From Terriglobia bacterium (GTDB lineage Bacteria; Acidobacteriota; Terriglobia; Terriglobales; Acidobacteriaceae): 64,000 bases of DNA. The notes below the pieces were generated by a model. It worked only from the letters and a program-made list of their open reading frames with translations, did no database searches and was not told the origin of the DNA. Positions 52,352 through 60,011 of the stretch are shown piece after piece (within the stretch, counting starts at the first letter, position 1; the number at the start of each line of letters is the position of its first letter). A program made the translations under genes and the position numbers. The stretch lies in contig JAIQEU010000015.1 of NCBI GenBank assembly GCA_020073665.1, positions 62,001-126,000 of the forward strand. Reading direction: 5' to 3'.

Positions 52352-52360
52352 TGCTAGAAT
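52352..52360 (+). promoter_or_regulatory. Extended -10 element (TGCTAGAAT) upstream of the dehydrogenase gene
   Basis: TG-n-TAGAAT ends 24 bases before the ATG at 52385, giving a predicted leader of only about 18 bases without a clear Shine-Dalgarno. No -35 match is visible. Confidence 0.35.
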
Positions 52361-52384
52361 TTGATCGCAACTACACTTTCCATC

Positions 52385-53743
52385 ATGAATACAAGTTCAG
52401 TCCCCACTACCCTTGCGTCTGAATTCAAGAACAAAATCGACGCCCACCAGGCACGAGTTGCAGTCATCGGACTCGGCTATGTCGGCTTGCCTTTGGCACT
52501 GCTCTACACCGAGCAGAAGTTTCCCGTGACCGGGTTCGATATCGATTCCCGCAAGGTCGCGACCCTTACTCAGGGCGGGTCGTACATCTATCGCATTCCG
52601 GCGACGGAGATCCAGGCAGCACGGGCACAGGGATTTGAAGCTACGTCGGATTATTCGCGGCTTACCGCCATGGATGCCATCATCATCTGCGTGCCCACGC
52701 CGCTCAACGAGTATCACGAACCCGACCTCAGCTACATCACAGACACCGGGAAGTCCATTGCTCCTTATTTGCGTGCCGGCCAGTTGGTGGTCTTGGAGAG
52801 CACCACCTATCCCGGCACCACCGAAGAAGTGCTGGTGCCGATCCTCGAGAAAGGCAACCCCAGCGGACTGAAGGCGGCGCGGGGTGGAGCTGCCAGCGGG
52901 AAGGAATTCTTCGTCGCCTTCTCTCCCGAGCGCGAGGACCCCGGCAACCAAACGGTAGCGCGAAGAGATATCCCCAAGGTGGTGGGTGGACTCGATCCCC
53001 AGGCTTCGAACCTGGCCGCAGCCCTCTACGGCGCCATATTCAACCGCACCGTGCGCGTGTCTTCCCCGGCCGCGGCTGAAATGACCAAGCTGCTGGAAAA
53101 CATTTATCGCTGCGTGAACATCGCCCTGGTAAACGAATTGAAGCTGCTCTCGCTGCGCATGGGCATCGATATCTGGGAAGTAATCGAAGCCGCGTCTACC
53201 AAGCCGTTCGGATTTCAGCCCTTCTACCCCGGCCCCGGACTCGGCGGACACTGCATCCCGGTCGATCCGTTTTATCTCTCCTGGAAAGCCAAAGAGTGGG
53301 ATTTCCGCACTCGTTTCATCGAACTCGCCGGCGAGATCAACATCTCCATGCCGTACCACGTGATCAGTTCCGTGGCCGGCGCTTTGAACCAGCGCAAGAA
53401 AGCCTTAAACGGCGCCCGCGTGCTGGTGCTGGGAGTGGCCTACAAGAAAGACATCGACGATCTCCGCGAGTCCCCCGCCCTGACAATTATCGAACTGCTC
53501 CAGAAAGAGGGTGCCCAGGTCAGTTATAACGATCCTTATTTCCCGATGGTCGGCAAGGGCCGCAAGTACGATCTGCAGATGAAGTGCGCACCGCTCGAAA
53601 ACCTTGGCCAGTACGATTGCGTGCTGATTGTGACTGACCACTCCGACTACGACTTTGCTCGGATCGTTCAGGAGTCCCAACTGGTCGTGGACACGCGCAA
53701 TGCCACGCGCGGCATCCAGAGCCCCAAGATCGTGCGCTGTTAG
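52385..53743 (+). CDS. UDP-sugar 6-dehydrogenase (UDP-GlcNAc/ManNAc-type)
   Basis: 452 residues from ATG 52385; an in-frame TTG at 52361 overlaps the predicted -10 and is rejected. The NAD site is VIGLGYVGLPLA near 28-39. The catalytic Cys is in PGPGLGGHCIPVDPFY near 287, and GVAYKKDIDDLRESPA near 360 is typical of WbpA/TviB-type enzymes that oxidise UDP-HexNAc. It produces UDP-uronic acids (UDP-GlcNAcA or, after WecB, UDP-ManNAcA) in the cytoplasm. These are natural substrates for the amidotransferase-like and C5-epimerase-like genes at 8035-19052. It stands alone with its own promoter. Confidence 0.93.
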   Translation: MNTSSVPTTLASEFKNKIDAHQARVAVIGLGYVGLPLALLYTEQKFPVTGFDIDSRKVATLTQGGSYIYRIPATEIQAARAQGFEATSDYSRLTAMDAIIICVPTPLNEYHEPDLSYITDTGKSIAPYLRAGQLVVLESTTYPGTTEEVLVPILEKGNPSGLKAARGGAASGKEFFVAFSPEREDPGNQTVARRDIPKVVGGLDPQASNLAAALYGAIFNRTVRVSSPAAAEMTKLLENIYRCVNIALVNELKLLSLRMGIDIWEVIEAASTKPFGFQPFYPGPGLGGHCIPVDPFYLSWKAKEWDFRTRFIELAGEINISMPYHVISSVAGALNQRKKALNGARVLVLGVAYKKDIDDLRESPALTIIELLQKEGAQVSYNDPYFPMVGKGRKYDLQMKCAPLENLGQYDCVLIVTDHSDYDFARIVQESQLVVDTRNATRGIQSPKIVRC

Positions 53744-53810
53744 GGGCCGTCCTGCCCGGGAAATCCGCTTCCTCCGTCGGGAATTTCTACCCTCCGGCAG
53801 TTGCAAATAT

Positions 53811-53839
53811 TTGCCTCCCACCGCCCGGCTTTTGATACC
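53811..53839 (+). promoter_or_regulatory. Candidate promoter for the TonB-C/M48 genes
   Basis: TTGCCT and GATACC are separated by 17 bases. The downstream sequence is a leader of about 220 bases to the ATG at 54063. Confidence 0.35.
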
Positions 53840-54026
53840 ATACGGACACCTAAAGCTAAGTAACTGAAAAACTACCGCTTACTTCCCCTGGCCTCTGGCA
53901 GAAGTGGTCTCATTCGTGCTCCAGCAGGAGTTGGCAGTGTTTTTTTGAGTCTCCCAGCCCTTTCCTAGTGTTCCTTGAAGGTTGGGATAAGTAGCCCTTC
54001 GTGGACCAAAATTTGCCCCGGGGGAG

Positions 54027-54049
54027 CACAGCTGTCCAGGTCAGCTGTG
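54027..54049 (+). repeat. Perfect 8-bp inverted repeat in the TonB-C leader
   Basis: CACAGCTG and CAGCTGTG are separated by TCCAGGT. The repeat ends 13 bases before the ATG at 54063, so as RNA it would fold next to the initiation site; as DNA it could be an operator for a dimeric regulator. No Shine-Dalgarno is visible between it and the start. Confidence 0.5.
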
Positions 54050-54062
54050 CATCACACCAGCT

Positions 54063-55124
54063 ATGATGTCGGAAGCGATTGAATACCGCCCATTTTCCCT
54101 CCTTCCCCAGAGGCGGGCGCCCTGGGCTCAGTTCGCGGTTAGCATGGGGACACAAGGTGTGGCCCTTTTGGCCCTGGTGTGGGTCGGAGTGCTACACCCG
54201 GAAGTGCTGGTTCCGCCCGCCCATGATTACCATTTCATCCAGTTGGTGGAAACCCCGCCGCCGGTTAACTACAAGCCGGCGCCCGTGCGCCTTATCCCAG
54301 CGCCGGTATCCGCTCATTTGGAAACCCCGTCGCCAAAAGCACTGCACGTCCCTGCCGATATCCGGCCCAAGCTAGTGCAGGATGCCCCGCCGGTAGTAGC
54401 GCCGAAAGTGAATGTCGCCGTAACCCAGCCACCACCGCTTCAGCCGGCTAACCCGGTAATTCCTCGGCAACTGGTGAAAACCAACGTTTTCTCCACCGGC
54501 AGCTCAGCGCCTCCCACCATCGCGCGCGCGCCCCAGCAGGTGCAGACGGGCGGCTTCGGCGATCCTAATGGCGTGCCCGCGCGGGAGAACAACGGTAGGC
54601 CGGTGACAATCGCCCGGCTAGGTTCGTATGACTTGCCGTCAGGACCTGGATATGGCAACGGCACGGGCGGATCGCGCGGCGTGGCTGGCGTGGTTGCCAG
54701 CGCAGGATTCGGCAGCGGCGTAGCCACCGGCGACGGCAGCGGACGGGTCAACACCTCACGCGGCAACACCATGGCGGTGCAAAAGGGCGTGTTCGGTGAT
54801 GCTCAACCTGCACCCACCCCAGTCCACTCCAAGCCGGCAGAGCCTGCGCCGGCCAGGACCGTGCCCGCGGAGATCCTGTCGAAGCCCACTCCTGCCTATA
54901 CCGAAGAGGCCAGGAAAATGCACATCGAGGGTGAGGTGCTGCTGGAAGTGGTATTCGAGTCTTCCGGCAAGCTCCGCGTGACCCGCGTAGTGCGCGGTCT
55001 GGGCCACGGGTTGGATGACTCGGCAGTGCGTGCCGCGGAACAGATTCGTTTTAAACCGGCGCTGCGGGATGGCCAGCCTGCGGATTCGACCGCCGTGCTT
55101 CATATCCTGTTTCAGATGGCCTGA
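54063..55124 (+). CDS. TonB C-terminal domain protein (energy transducer-like)
   Basis: 353 residues. One membrane helix lies at about 30-46. A long Pro/Ala/Val-rich periplasmic linker (about 50-265) includes a Gly-rich stretch near 195-235. A TonB_C domain occupies about 265-353, beginning PTPAYTEEARKMHIEGEV and ending AVLHILFQM. It would couple the proton-motive force to an outer-membrane transporter, though no TonB-dependent receptor or ExbBD is nearby; many acidobacterial TonB_C proteins have other, unclear roles. It is followed by the M48 protease gene after 17 bases, so co-expression is likely. Two consecutive ATGs (54063, 54066) could serve as start. Confidence 0.85.
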   Translation: MMSEAIEYRPFSLLPQRRAPWAQFAVSMGTQGVALLALVWVGVLHPEVLVPPAHDYHFIQLVETPPPVNYKPAPVRLIPAPVSAHLETPSPKALHVPADIRPKLVQDAPPVVAPKVNVAVTQPPPLQPANPVIPRQLVKTNVFSTGSSAPPTIARAPQQVQTGGFGDPNGVPARENNGRPVTIARLGSYDLPSGPGYGNGTGGSRGVAGVVASAGFGSGVATGDGSGRVNTSRGNTMAVQKGVFGDAQPAPTPVHSKPAEPAPARTVPAEILSKPTPAYTEEARKMHIEGEVLLEVVFESSGKLRVTRVVRGLGHGLDDSAVRAAEQIRFKPALRDGQPADSTAVLHILFQMA

Positions 55125-55141
55125 ATCTCACGAGGTTTCTT

Positions 55142-56863
55142 ATGGGTAGAGTTAAAGCTGCTTTCGTCATCGTCATCGCGCTTGTGATCTCCGGTGCGTT
55201 TGCCCCGGGCCAGGATAGCGCTCCTGCCGCATCGCTTTCGCCGAATCACGACGCCGCCTCAACGCAATTGAGTGTGCCGTCTGCCGGCCCTGGATCCTTC
55301 AGCGAGGTGGTTGACCGGATCGTGGAGCGTGAGCATTTGTTCACCGCGCAGATGCGCCATCTTCACCCCCTGGCTGAGACCTACATTCAGAACATGAAGG
55401 CCGATAAGGAACTGGGCGCGGTACCCGTCAGTGATCAATATTTCATGGGGCGGCTTGACCTGACCAATGGAACCGATGATCGGTCGTTCATGGGGCAGCC
55501 GGGGTTCGGCCACCGCGTCATCAACAAGCTCACCAGCCTCTATAGCCTGAAGTTCTTGCCTCTGGGGTTCGCCCAGATGGTGGTGCTCGATGACGACTTC
55601 CAGCGCAAGTACTACGACTTCAGCTTTGTCCGGCGCGAGTTTCTGGGCGAAGTGCGTTGCCTGGTGATTGATGTCCAACCCAAACTACATTCCGGCGAGG
55701 GACGTTTCATCGGGAGGATCTGGGTTGAAGATCAGGGTTACAACATCGTCCGCTTCAATGGAACCTACGGCCCGGCCCCACGCTACAGCTACTACTTGCA
55801 TTTTGATAGCTGGCGGCTGAACATGCGTCCCGGCCTGTGGTTGCCGGCGTACATCTACAGCGAAGAATCGGACATGCACTACCGCATGGCCCACACTCTC
55901 AAGTTCAAAGCCCAGACCCGGCTGTGGGGCTACGACCTTCCGCACCTGGGCCGCACCGAAGAATTTACCCAGATCCTGGTGGATTCTCCGCAATCGGTAA
56001 ACGATCAGAGCGATGCCGGCCAGGATGCCACGCCAGTCGAGGGCGAGCGCTTGTGGGAGCGGCAAGCCGAAGAGAACGCGGTCGACCGCTTGCAGAAGAT
56101 CGGCTTGCTTGCCCCTGAAGGCGACGTCGACAAAGTTCTGCAGACGGTGGTCAACAACCTCATCGTTACCAACAATCTTGACATCCAGCCCGATGTCCGG
56201 GTGCGGGTTCTGCTCACCTCCCCGCTGGAGTCGTTCACCATCGGACACACCATTGTCATTAGCCGCGGCTTGCTGGACGTGCTGCCCGACGAGGCTTCGC
56301 TGGCCATGATCCTGGCCCACGAACTCAGCCACATCGCGCTGGGCCACGCCCTGGATACCAAGCTGGCCTTCAACGACCGCATGTTCTTCCCCGACGAAGA
56401 CACCTTCGAGCGCCTGGATTTCTCCCGAAATTCCTCCGACGAAACCGCTGCCGACAAGAAAGCGCTGGAGCTGCTGACCAACTCGCCTTACAAAGACAAG
56501 TTGTCCAACGCTGGGTTGTTCCTGAAAGCCCTGCAGGCCCGCGCTCCCGAGCTCAAGAGCCTTATCCGGCCCCATCTCGGGAACAGCCTGGCCAATGGCA
56601 AGTCCACGCGCATGTCGACTTTGCTTACTTCTGCGCCGCAACTGGAAATGCGGCGTGCCGACCAAGTGGCGGCTCTGCCGCTGGGGGGACGCATCAAGCT
56701 CGATCCCTGGAGCAACCGGATTGAGTTGCTGAAAACCAAGCCAGTGGCGGTCACCTCGGCGCGCGAGAAAATGCCTTTCGAGGTGGCGCCGTTCTTCCCC
56801 TACCTCACCCGGCTATCCACAGGTGGCCCGGACAAGGTTGCTCTTACCGCTCCGCCGAAATAG
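55142..56863 (+). CDS. M48 family metalloprotease with N-terminal LolA-like domain
   Basis: 573 residues. A signal peptide (1-23) is followed by a region at about 55-285 with LolA/outer-membrane-sorting-like strands (GEVRCLVIDVQPKLHSGEG, GRIWVEDQGYNIVRFNG). The M48 zinc metalloprotease follows at about 330-530: HELSH at 393-397 with His402, and the third-ligand region SSDETAADKKA near 436-446. The enzyme is periplasmic. ATG 55142 has GAGG 6 bases upstream, 17 bases after the TonB_C gene. The combination resembles BepA-type envelope quality-control proteases, but the N-terminal domain differs from their TPRs. A terminator hairpin follows the stop. Confidence 0.87.
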   Translation: MGRVKAAFVIVIALVISGAFAPGQDSAPAASLSPNHDAASTQLSVPSAGPGSFSEVVDRIVEREHLFTAQMRHLHPLAETYIQNMKADKELGAVPVSDQYFMGRLDLTNGTDDRSFMGQPGFGHRVINKLTSLYSLKFLPLGFAQMVVLDDDFQRKYYDFSFVRREFLGEVRCLVIDVQPKLHSGEGRFIGRIWVEDQGYNIVRFNGTYGPAPRYSYYLHFDSWRLNMRPGLWLPAYIYSEESDMHYRMAHTLKFKAQTRLWGYDLPHLGRTEEFTQILVDSPQSVNDQSDAGQDATPVEGERLWERQAEENAVDRLQKIGLLAPEGDVDKVLQTVVNNLIVTNNLDIQPDVRVRVLLTSPLESFTIGHTIVISRGLLDVLPDEASLAMILAHELSHIALGHALDTKLAFNDRMFFPDEDTFERLDFSRNSSDETAADKKALELLTNSPYKDKLSNAGLFLKALQARAPELKSLIRPHLGNSLANGKSTRMSTLLTSAPQLEMRRADQVAALPLGGRIKLDPWSNRIELLKTKPVAVTSAREKMPFEVAPFFPYLTRLSTGGPDKVALTAPPK

Positions 56864-56877
56864 CACCTAAAACACAA

Positions 56878-56904
56878 ATGCGTGAGCCTCCGGGGCTCAC
56901 GCAT
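56878..56904 (-). terminator. Rho-independent terminator hairpin between convergent genes
   Basis: A perfect 11-bp inverted repeat (ATGCGTGAGCC / GGCTCACGCAT) encloses a 5-base loop. On the minus strand it is followed by TTTGTGTTTT, so it best terminates the Flp pilin gene; on the plus strand it lies 15 bases after the M48 stop and may also stop that transcript, though without a T-tract. Confidence 0.7.
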
Positions 56905-56966
56905 CATGTGATAGAAGGACAGAAGAGAAATACAAAAATAACTGACGCGAACCGGCGCCCGCCGGA

Positions 56967-57131
56967 TTACTGGATGGCGCTGCCTACCGACGAAAACACG
57001 TTATTCGCGTTGGTGCCGATCAACCGGATGGTGCCCACGACGATGACCAGTATCACGGCAAGCATGACCGCGTACTCGGCAATATCCTGACCGCGCTCTT
57101 CCGCCCAGAGTTGCTGCAAAAACCTTTTCAC
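56967..57131 (-). CDS. Flp/Fap-type pilin
   Basis: 54 residues from GTG 57131, which has AAGGGGGAG immediately upstream; a longer reading to 57191 is possible but lacks that site. The leader KRFLQQLWAEERGQ is followed by DIAEYAVMLAVILVIVV, the class IVb prepilin pattern: cleavage after Gly, conserved Glu5-type residue, hydrophobic helix. It would assemble into Flp pili in a Tad system, but no tadA, prepilin peptidase or other tad gene is nearby. Its own terminator lies at 56878-56904. Confidence 0.85.
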   Translation of the reverse strand: MKRFLQQLWAEERGQDIAEYAVMLAVILVIVVGTIRLIGTNANNVFSSVGSAIQ

Positions 57132-57302
57132 AGGCTCCCCCTTTTGCAGATCGGCACTCGTGCGCCTACCCTCGTCCGGCTGCGGTGCCATGCACGCAGA
57201 GACGCCCCCAAGTATTAGTTAGGTTACTCTTATCCTAGTTCCGCCGCTGGAATCGGCCAATAGCCCGGAGGTGGCTACTTATGGCACCAAAGTGCCATAC
57301 CG

Positions 57303-57992
57303 CTAAGCGATACTTTTTAGAGGCAATGACTGGTTTACGGCGAATAATGCCAGCTCCAGCCGGGTGGAGACCCCCAGCTTGTCGAAGATATTGCTGAGAT
57401 GGTGCTTCACCGTGTCTTCGCTGATCTTGAAGTATTCGGCGATCTCCTTGTTGGAGTAGCCGGCCACTACCGCCGAGACAATCTCCAGTTCCCGCGGCGT
57501 GAGCCCGAACTTCTTCTGCCGGGCCTCTTCTCCCGACGACTGCACCAGGGTACGGAGATACTGCACCAGGTTCGAAACGCTCTCCCGCCCCACCCAGTAT
57601 TCTCCCGACATCACGGTGTGGATGCTCTTTAGCAGCAGCTGGGTGGCGGAGTCCTTGAGTACCACCCCCCGGGCCCCGAGTTGCAATGCCTCCACAATCT
57701 GGTTCTTCTCGGCCGCGGCGGTCAGGAGGATGACGCGCACGGGATTCGGGCCATTCGCCAAACTCAGCTCGCGCAACGCTTCCAGTCCGGGGTGCCGGGG
57801 CATAGCCAGATCCAGCAGCAGGATGTCGGGCTTGAGCTGGTGCGCCATCTTGACCGCCTCGGCGCCATCCTGGGCCTCCCCAATCACCTTGAGATCGGGC
57901 TCAGCTTCCAGCAGGCGGCGCAAGCCGTCGCGGAAGATGGGATGATCATCCGCGATGACAATACGAATCGGCTGGGCGCGTCGGTTATCCAT
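57303..57992 (-). CDS. NarL/FixJ-type response regulator
   Basis: 229 residues. The receiver has the acidic pair Asp15-Asp16, phospho-acceptor Asp61 in ILLLDLAMP, and Lys near 110. A LuxR-type helix-turn-helix occupies about 165-225: LTPRELEIVSAVVAGYSNKE then TVKHHLSNIFDKLGV. It is the partner of the histidine kinase at 57985, whose stop it overlaps by 8 bases. Target genes are unknown; the Flp pilin gene lies next downstream, 171 bases away. Confidence 0.95.
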   Translation of the reverse strand: MDNRRAQPIRIVIADDHPIFRDGLRRLLEAEPDLKVIGEAQDGAEAVKMAHQLKPDILLLDLAMPRHPGLEALRELSLANGPNPVRVILLTAAAEKNQIVEALQLGARGVVLKDSATQLLLKSIHTVMSGEYWVGRESVSNLVQYLRTLVQSSGEEARQKKFGLTPRELEIVSAVVAGYSNKEIAEYFKISEDTVKHHLSNIFDKLGVSTRLELALFAVNQSLPLKSIA

Positions 57993-59817
57993 AGATAGGT
58001 GCCTGCTTTTGTGGAACCGTGATTTCCAGTCGCGAACCTCGACCGGGATTTGATTCTATCGTGAGTTCGCCTTCAATCAAACGTACCCGTTCCTGAATTA
58101 CCACTGGCCCCTTGCCTGAGCGCTCCAGTTCGTCCTGGGAAAGCCGGCCGGAGAAGGAAAACCCGCAGCCGTCGTCCTCAATGATCACCCTCCACTGCCC
58201 TCCGCCCGAGCCCAGCCGCACCAGCACCTGGTGGGCCTGGCTGTGCTTGCGCACGTTGACCAAACCCTCCTGTATGATGCGCGCCACTTCCCGGCACACC
58301 GCCTGCGGCATTTCGAGCTCTTCAATCTCGGAGAGAAAACGCGCGGAGATTCCGGTTTCCCGCTGGAATCGTTCCACCGTGTCGTTCAAGAACCCCAATA
58401 GCTTCCGGGAGTCCACGTCCATGGACTTCATCTGCTGCATGAGTTCTCGCAGTTTGAGCACCTCCTCACGCAGCAGGCCCTGGATGCGGCCCAATTCCCC
58501 AGTCACAGACGCGGGATTGCTGGTAGATTGGCGGCGCAGCACGTCCACTTGCATCTCTACGGCAATCAACGACTGCACCGCGCCATCGTGCAATTCCCGG
58601 GCCACGCGAGCTCGCTCCACCGCACCCGCTCTCAGCCGCAACCGGCGCAGCAAGTAGACGTTATAGACCGCGGGGCCAACCTGTCGCACCAGTTCATTCA
58701 GGAAGCGCAGTTCTTCTTCGGTATCGCCGGTCAAAGAAGGGTCGAGCAGAAAAATCCGTCCCCACCATTCCTGGGCAAAGAGGAACGCGACCGTCATCAG
58801 CGAGTGGAACTGGTGCTGCTGCGCGAAACGGTCCAGAAGCGCCGGAGGGATATTCCGCAACCGCGCTCCCTCTCGGTCCAAGCCCCTGAGCGAAAGCCGT
58901 CCCGCCGCATCGCCCTTGGCGCGAAAGGCATAGCAGGTCTCTGCCGGGCACTCGTAGAGGTATGTCTCCCGCTCGACGATCCCCGGGTCTTTCCAGAGGA
59001 ACGGCGAAGGCGTGCCGCCGGTCATCCGGATATCCCCCAGGAACATGCGGTGGCTGTTGGCTTCCTGCGCCGCGATCACGGCCTGCTTCGCGCCATACAT
59101 GGCCAGCATTTCTCCCACGATCTCCTGCAGGGTTCCGGTCAGACCGGTCTCGACCCTGGCCCGGCCCAGGATGCGCGCGATGACCGCCTTTTCCGCCCGC
59201 AGTTGCTTCTGCTGCTCGGCCAGATAACCCAGCAGCAGTCCCATGACCACCAGATAGATGGAGCGCATGAACAGGCGCTTGGGCTCGAAATCGCTAGTAT
59301 CAATCCGCAACAACGGCCAATGGTGAAACAGCAGAAAACGGTTTAGCCAGTCCACCACGCCCAGAGACAGGGCGATGCCGCCGGCCCAGAGCAGCAGCAC
59401 CTCGGCAACCGCCGTGCCCACGGTTTCCCACAGGCCCCAGCGGTAGGCTGCCGCCGCCAGAACAAAAACGAAGAACAGGAAAAACGGGTTGCTTTGCCCG
59501 GTGGTGAAAGTCGAAATAATCGCCGGCCATACGATGTCCGCACCGTGGACGAGGAAACGGAACGAGGCGGTCGACTCCTTTCGCCGCCGCAGCAGCATGA
59601 TGATGAACATGCCCTGGGCAATGTAAAACGCCAGCCACCCGTAGGCCCAAACCGAATAGCGCACCGTGCCCGGGTCCATCCAGATGGCGACCAGGGCCGA
59701 TAAGGCGAGGAATACCCGGGCAGTGGCTAGCCACCGTTCAATGCGGCGTACTTCCCCGGGGCTGGTGGGGGCCCGCAGTCTCCAGAGGAACCGGTGTCGA
59801 AGCGCTCGGAATGACAA
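57985..59817 (-). CDS. Membrane histidine kinase (HisKA_3/NarX-type) with GAF-like domain
   Basis: 610 residues. The N-terminal third has about six membrane helices (30-205) of a MASE-like sensor. A GAF-like region follows at about 225-385. HisKA_3 follows, with VARELHDGAVQSL (phospho-acceptor His near 410), and an HATPase domain to the end (DDGCGFSF near 560, GRGSRLEITVP near 595). It is the cognate kinase of the overlapping NarL-type regulator. The reading frame begins with TTG at 59817 without a clear Shine-Dalgarno, so the exact start is uncertain. The stimulus is unknown. Confidence 0.9.
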   Translation of the reverse strand: MSFRALRHRFLWRLRAPTSPGEVRRIERWLATARVFLALSALVAIWMDPGTVRYSVWAYGWLAFYIAQGMFIIMLLRRRKESTASFRFLVHGADIVWPAIISTFTTGQSNPFFLFFVFVLAAAAYRWGLWETVGTAVAEVLLLWAGGIALSLGVVDWLNRFLLFHHWPLLRIDTSDFEPKRLFMRSIYLVVMGLLLGYLAEQQKQLRAEKAVIARILGRARVETGLTGTLQEIVGEMLAMYGAKQAVIAAQEANSHRMFLGDIRMTGGTPSPFLWKDPGIVERETYLYECPAETCYAFRAKGDAAGRLSLRGLDREGARLRNIPPALLDRFAQQHQFHSLMTVAFLFAQEWWGRIFLLDPSLTGDTEEELRFLNELVRQVGPAVYNVYLLRRLRLRAGAVERARVARELHDGAVQSLIAVEMQVDVLRRQSTSNPASVTGELGRIQGLLREEVLKLRELMQQMKSMDVDSRKLLGFLNDTVERFQRETGISARFLSEIEELEMPQAVCREVARIIQEGLVNVRKHSQAHQVLVRLGSGGGQWRVIIEDDGCGFSFSGRLSQDELERSGKGPVVIQERVRLIEGELTIESNPGRGSRLEITVPQKQAPIYG

Positions 59818-59989
59818 TCTTGTAGGACCGCGTTTACAGCGTTGCTAACGCCACGGATATTATCATCGCCAGAGAAGCGCAGGCAAAAACTTGCCTCGCC
59901 GGGTTGGCTAAGGCCGCGCCGGCGCGTCCTGTGATTCTAGCGGGATCATGAATTACCGAAGTAACGTTTCGTCTAGCTACCTCGGGTTC

Positions 59990-59995
59990 TAGAAT
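59990..59995 (+). promoter_or_regulatory. Possible -10 (TAGAAT) for the HisKA kinase gene
   Basis: TAGAAT lies 17 bases before the ATG at 60012, in the divergent gap between two kinase genes. A TTCGTC 16 bases upstream is a poor -35. Confidence 0.2.
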
Positions 59996-60011
59996 TGCCC
60001 GACGGCTGTTT

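Larger units (their letters stand above)
53744..54062. other. Intergenic region upstream of the TonB-C gene
   Basis: 319 bases with no plausible gene on either strand. It contains a -35/-10 pair at 53811-53839, a run of seven T at 53940-53946, and a perfect 8-bp inverted repeat at 54027-54049. If the promoter is used the leader is about 220 bases, unusually long for this window, with room for regulation; I recognise no riboswitch. Confidence 0.45.

Noticed and set aside
52397-53359. A 320-codon open frame on the minus strand
   Set aside because: Antisense to the dehydrogenase gene, which carries the catalytic Cys motif and NAD fingerprint.
55685-56665. A 326-codon open frame on the minus strand
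   Set aside because: It is antisense to the M48 protease gene, whose HELSH motif and signal peptide are unambiguous.
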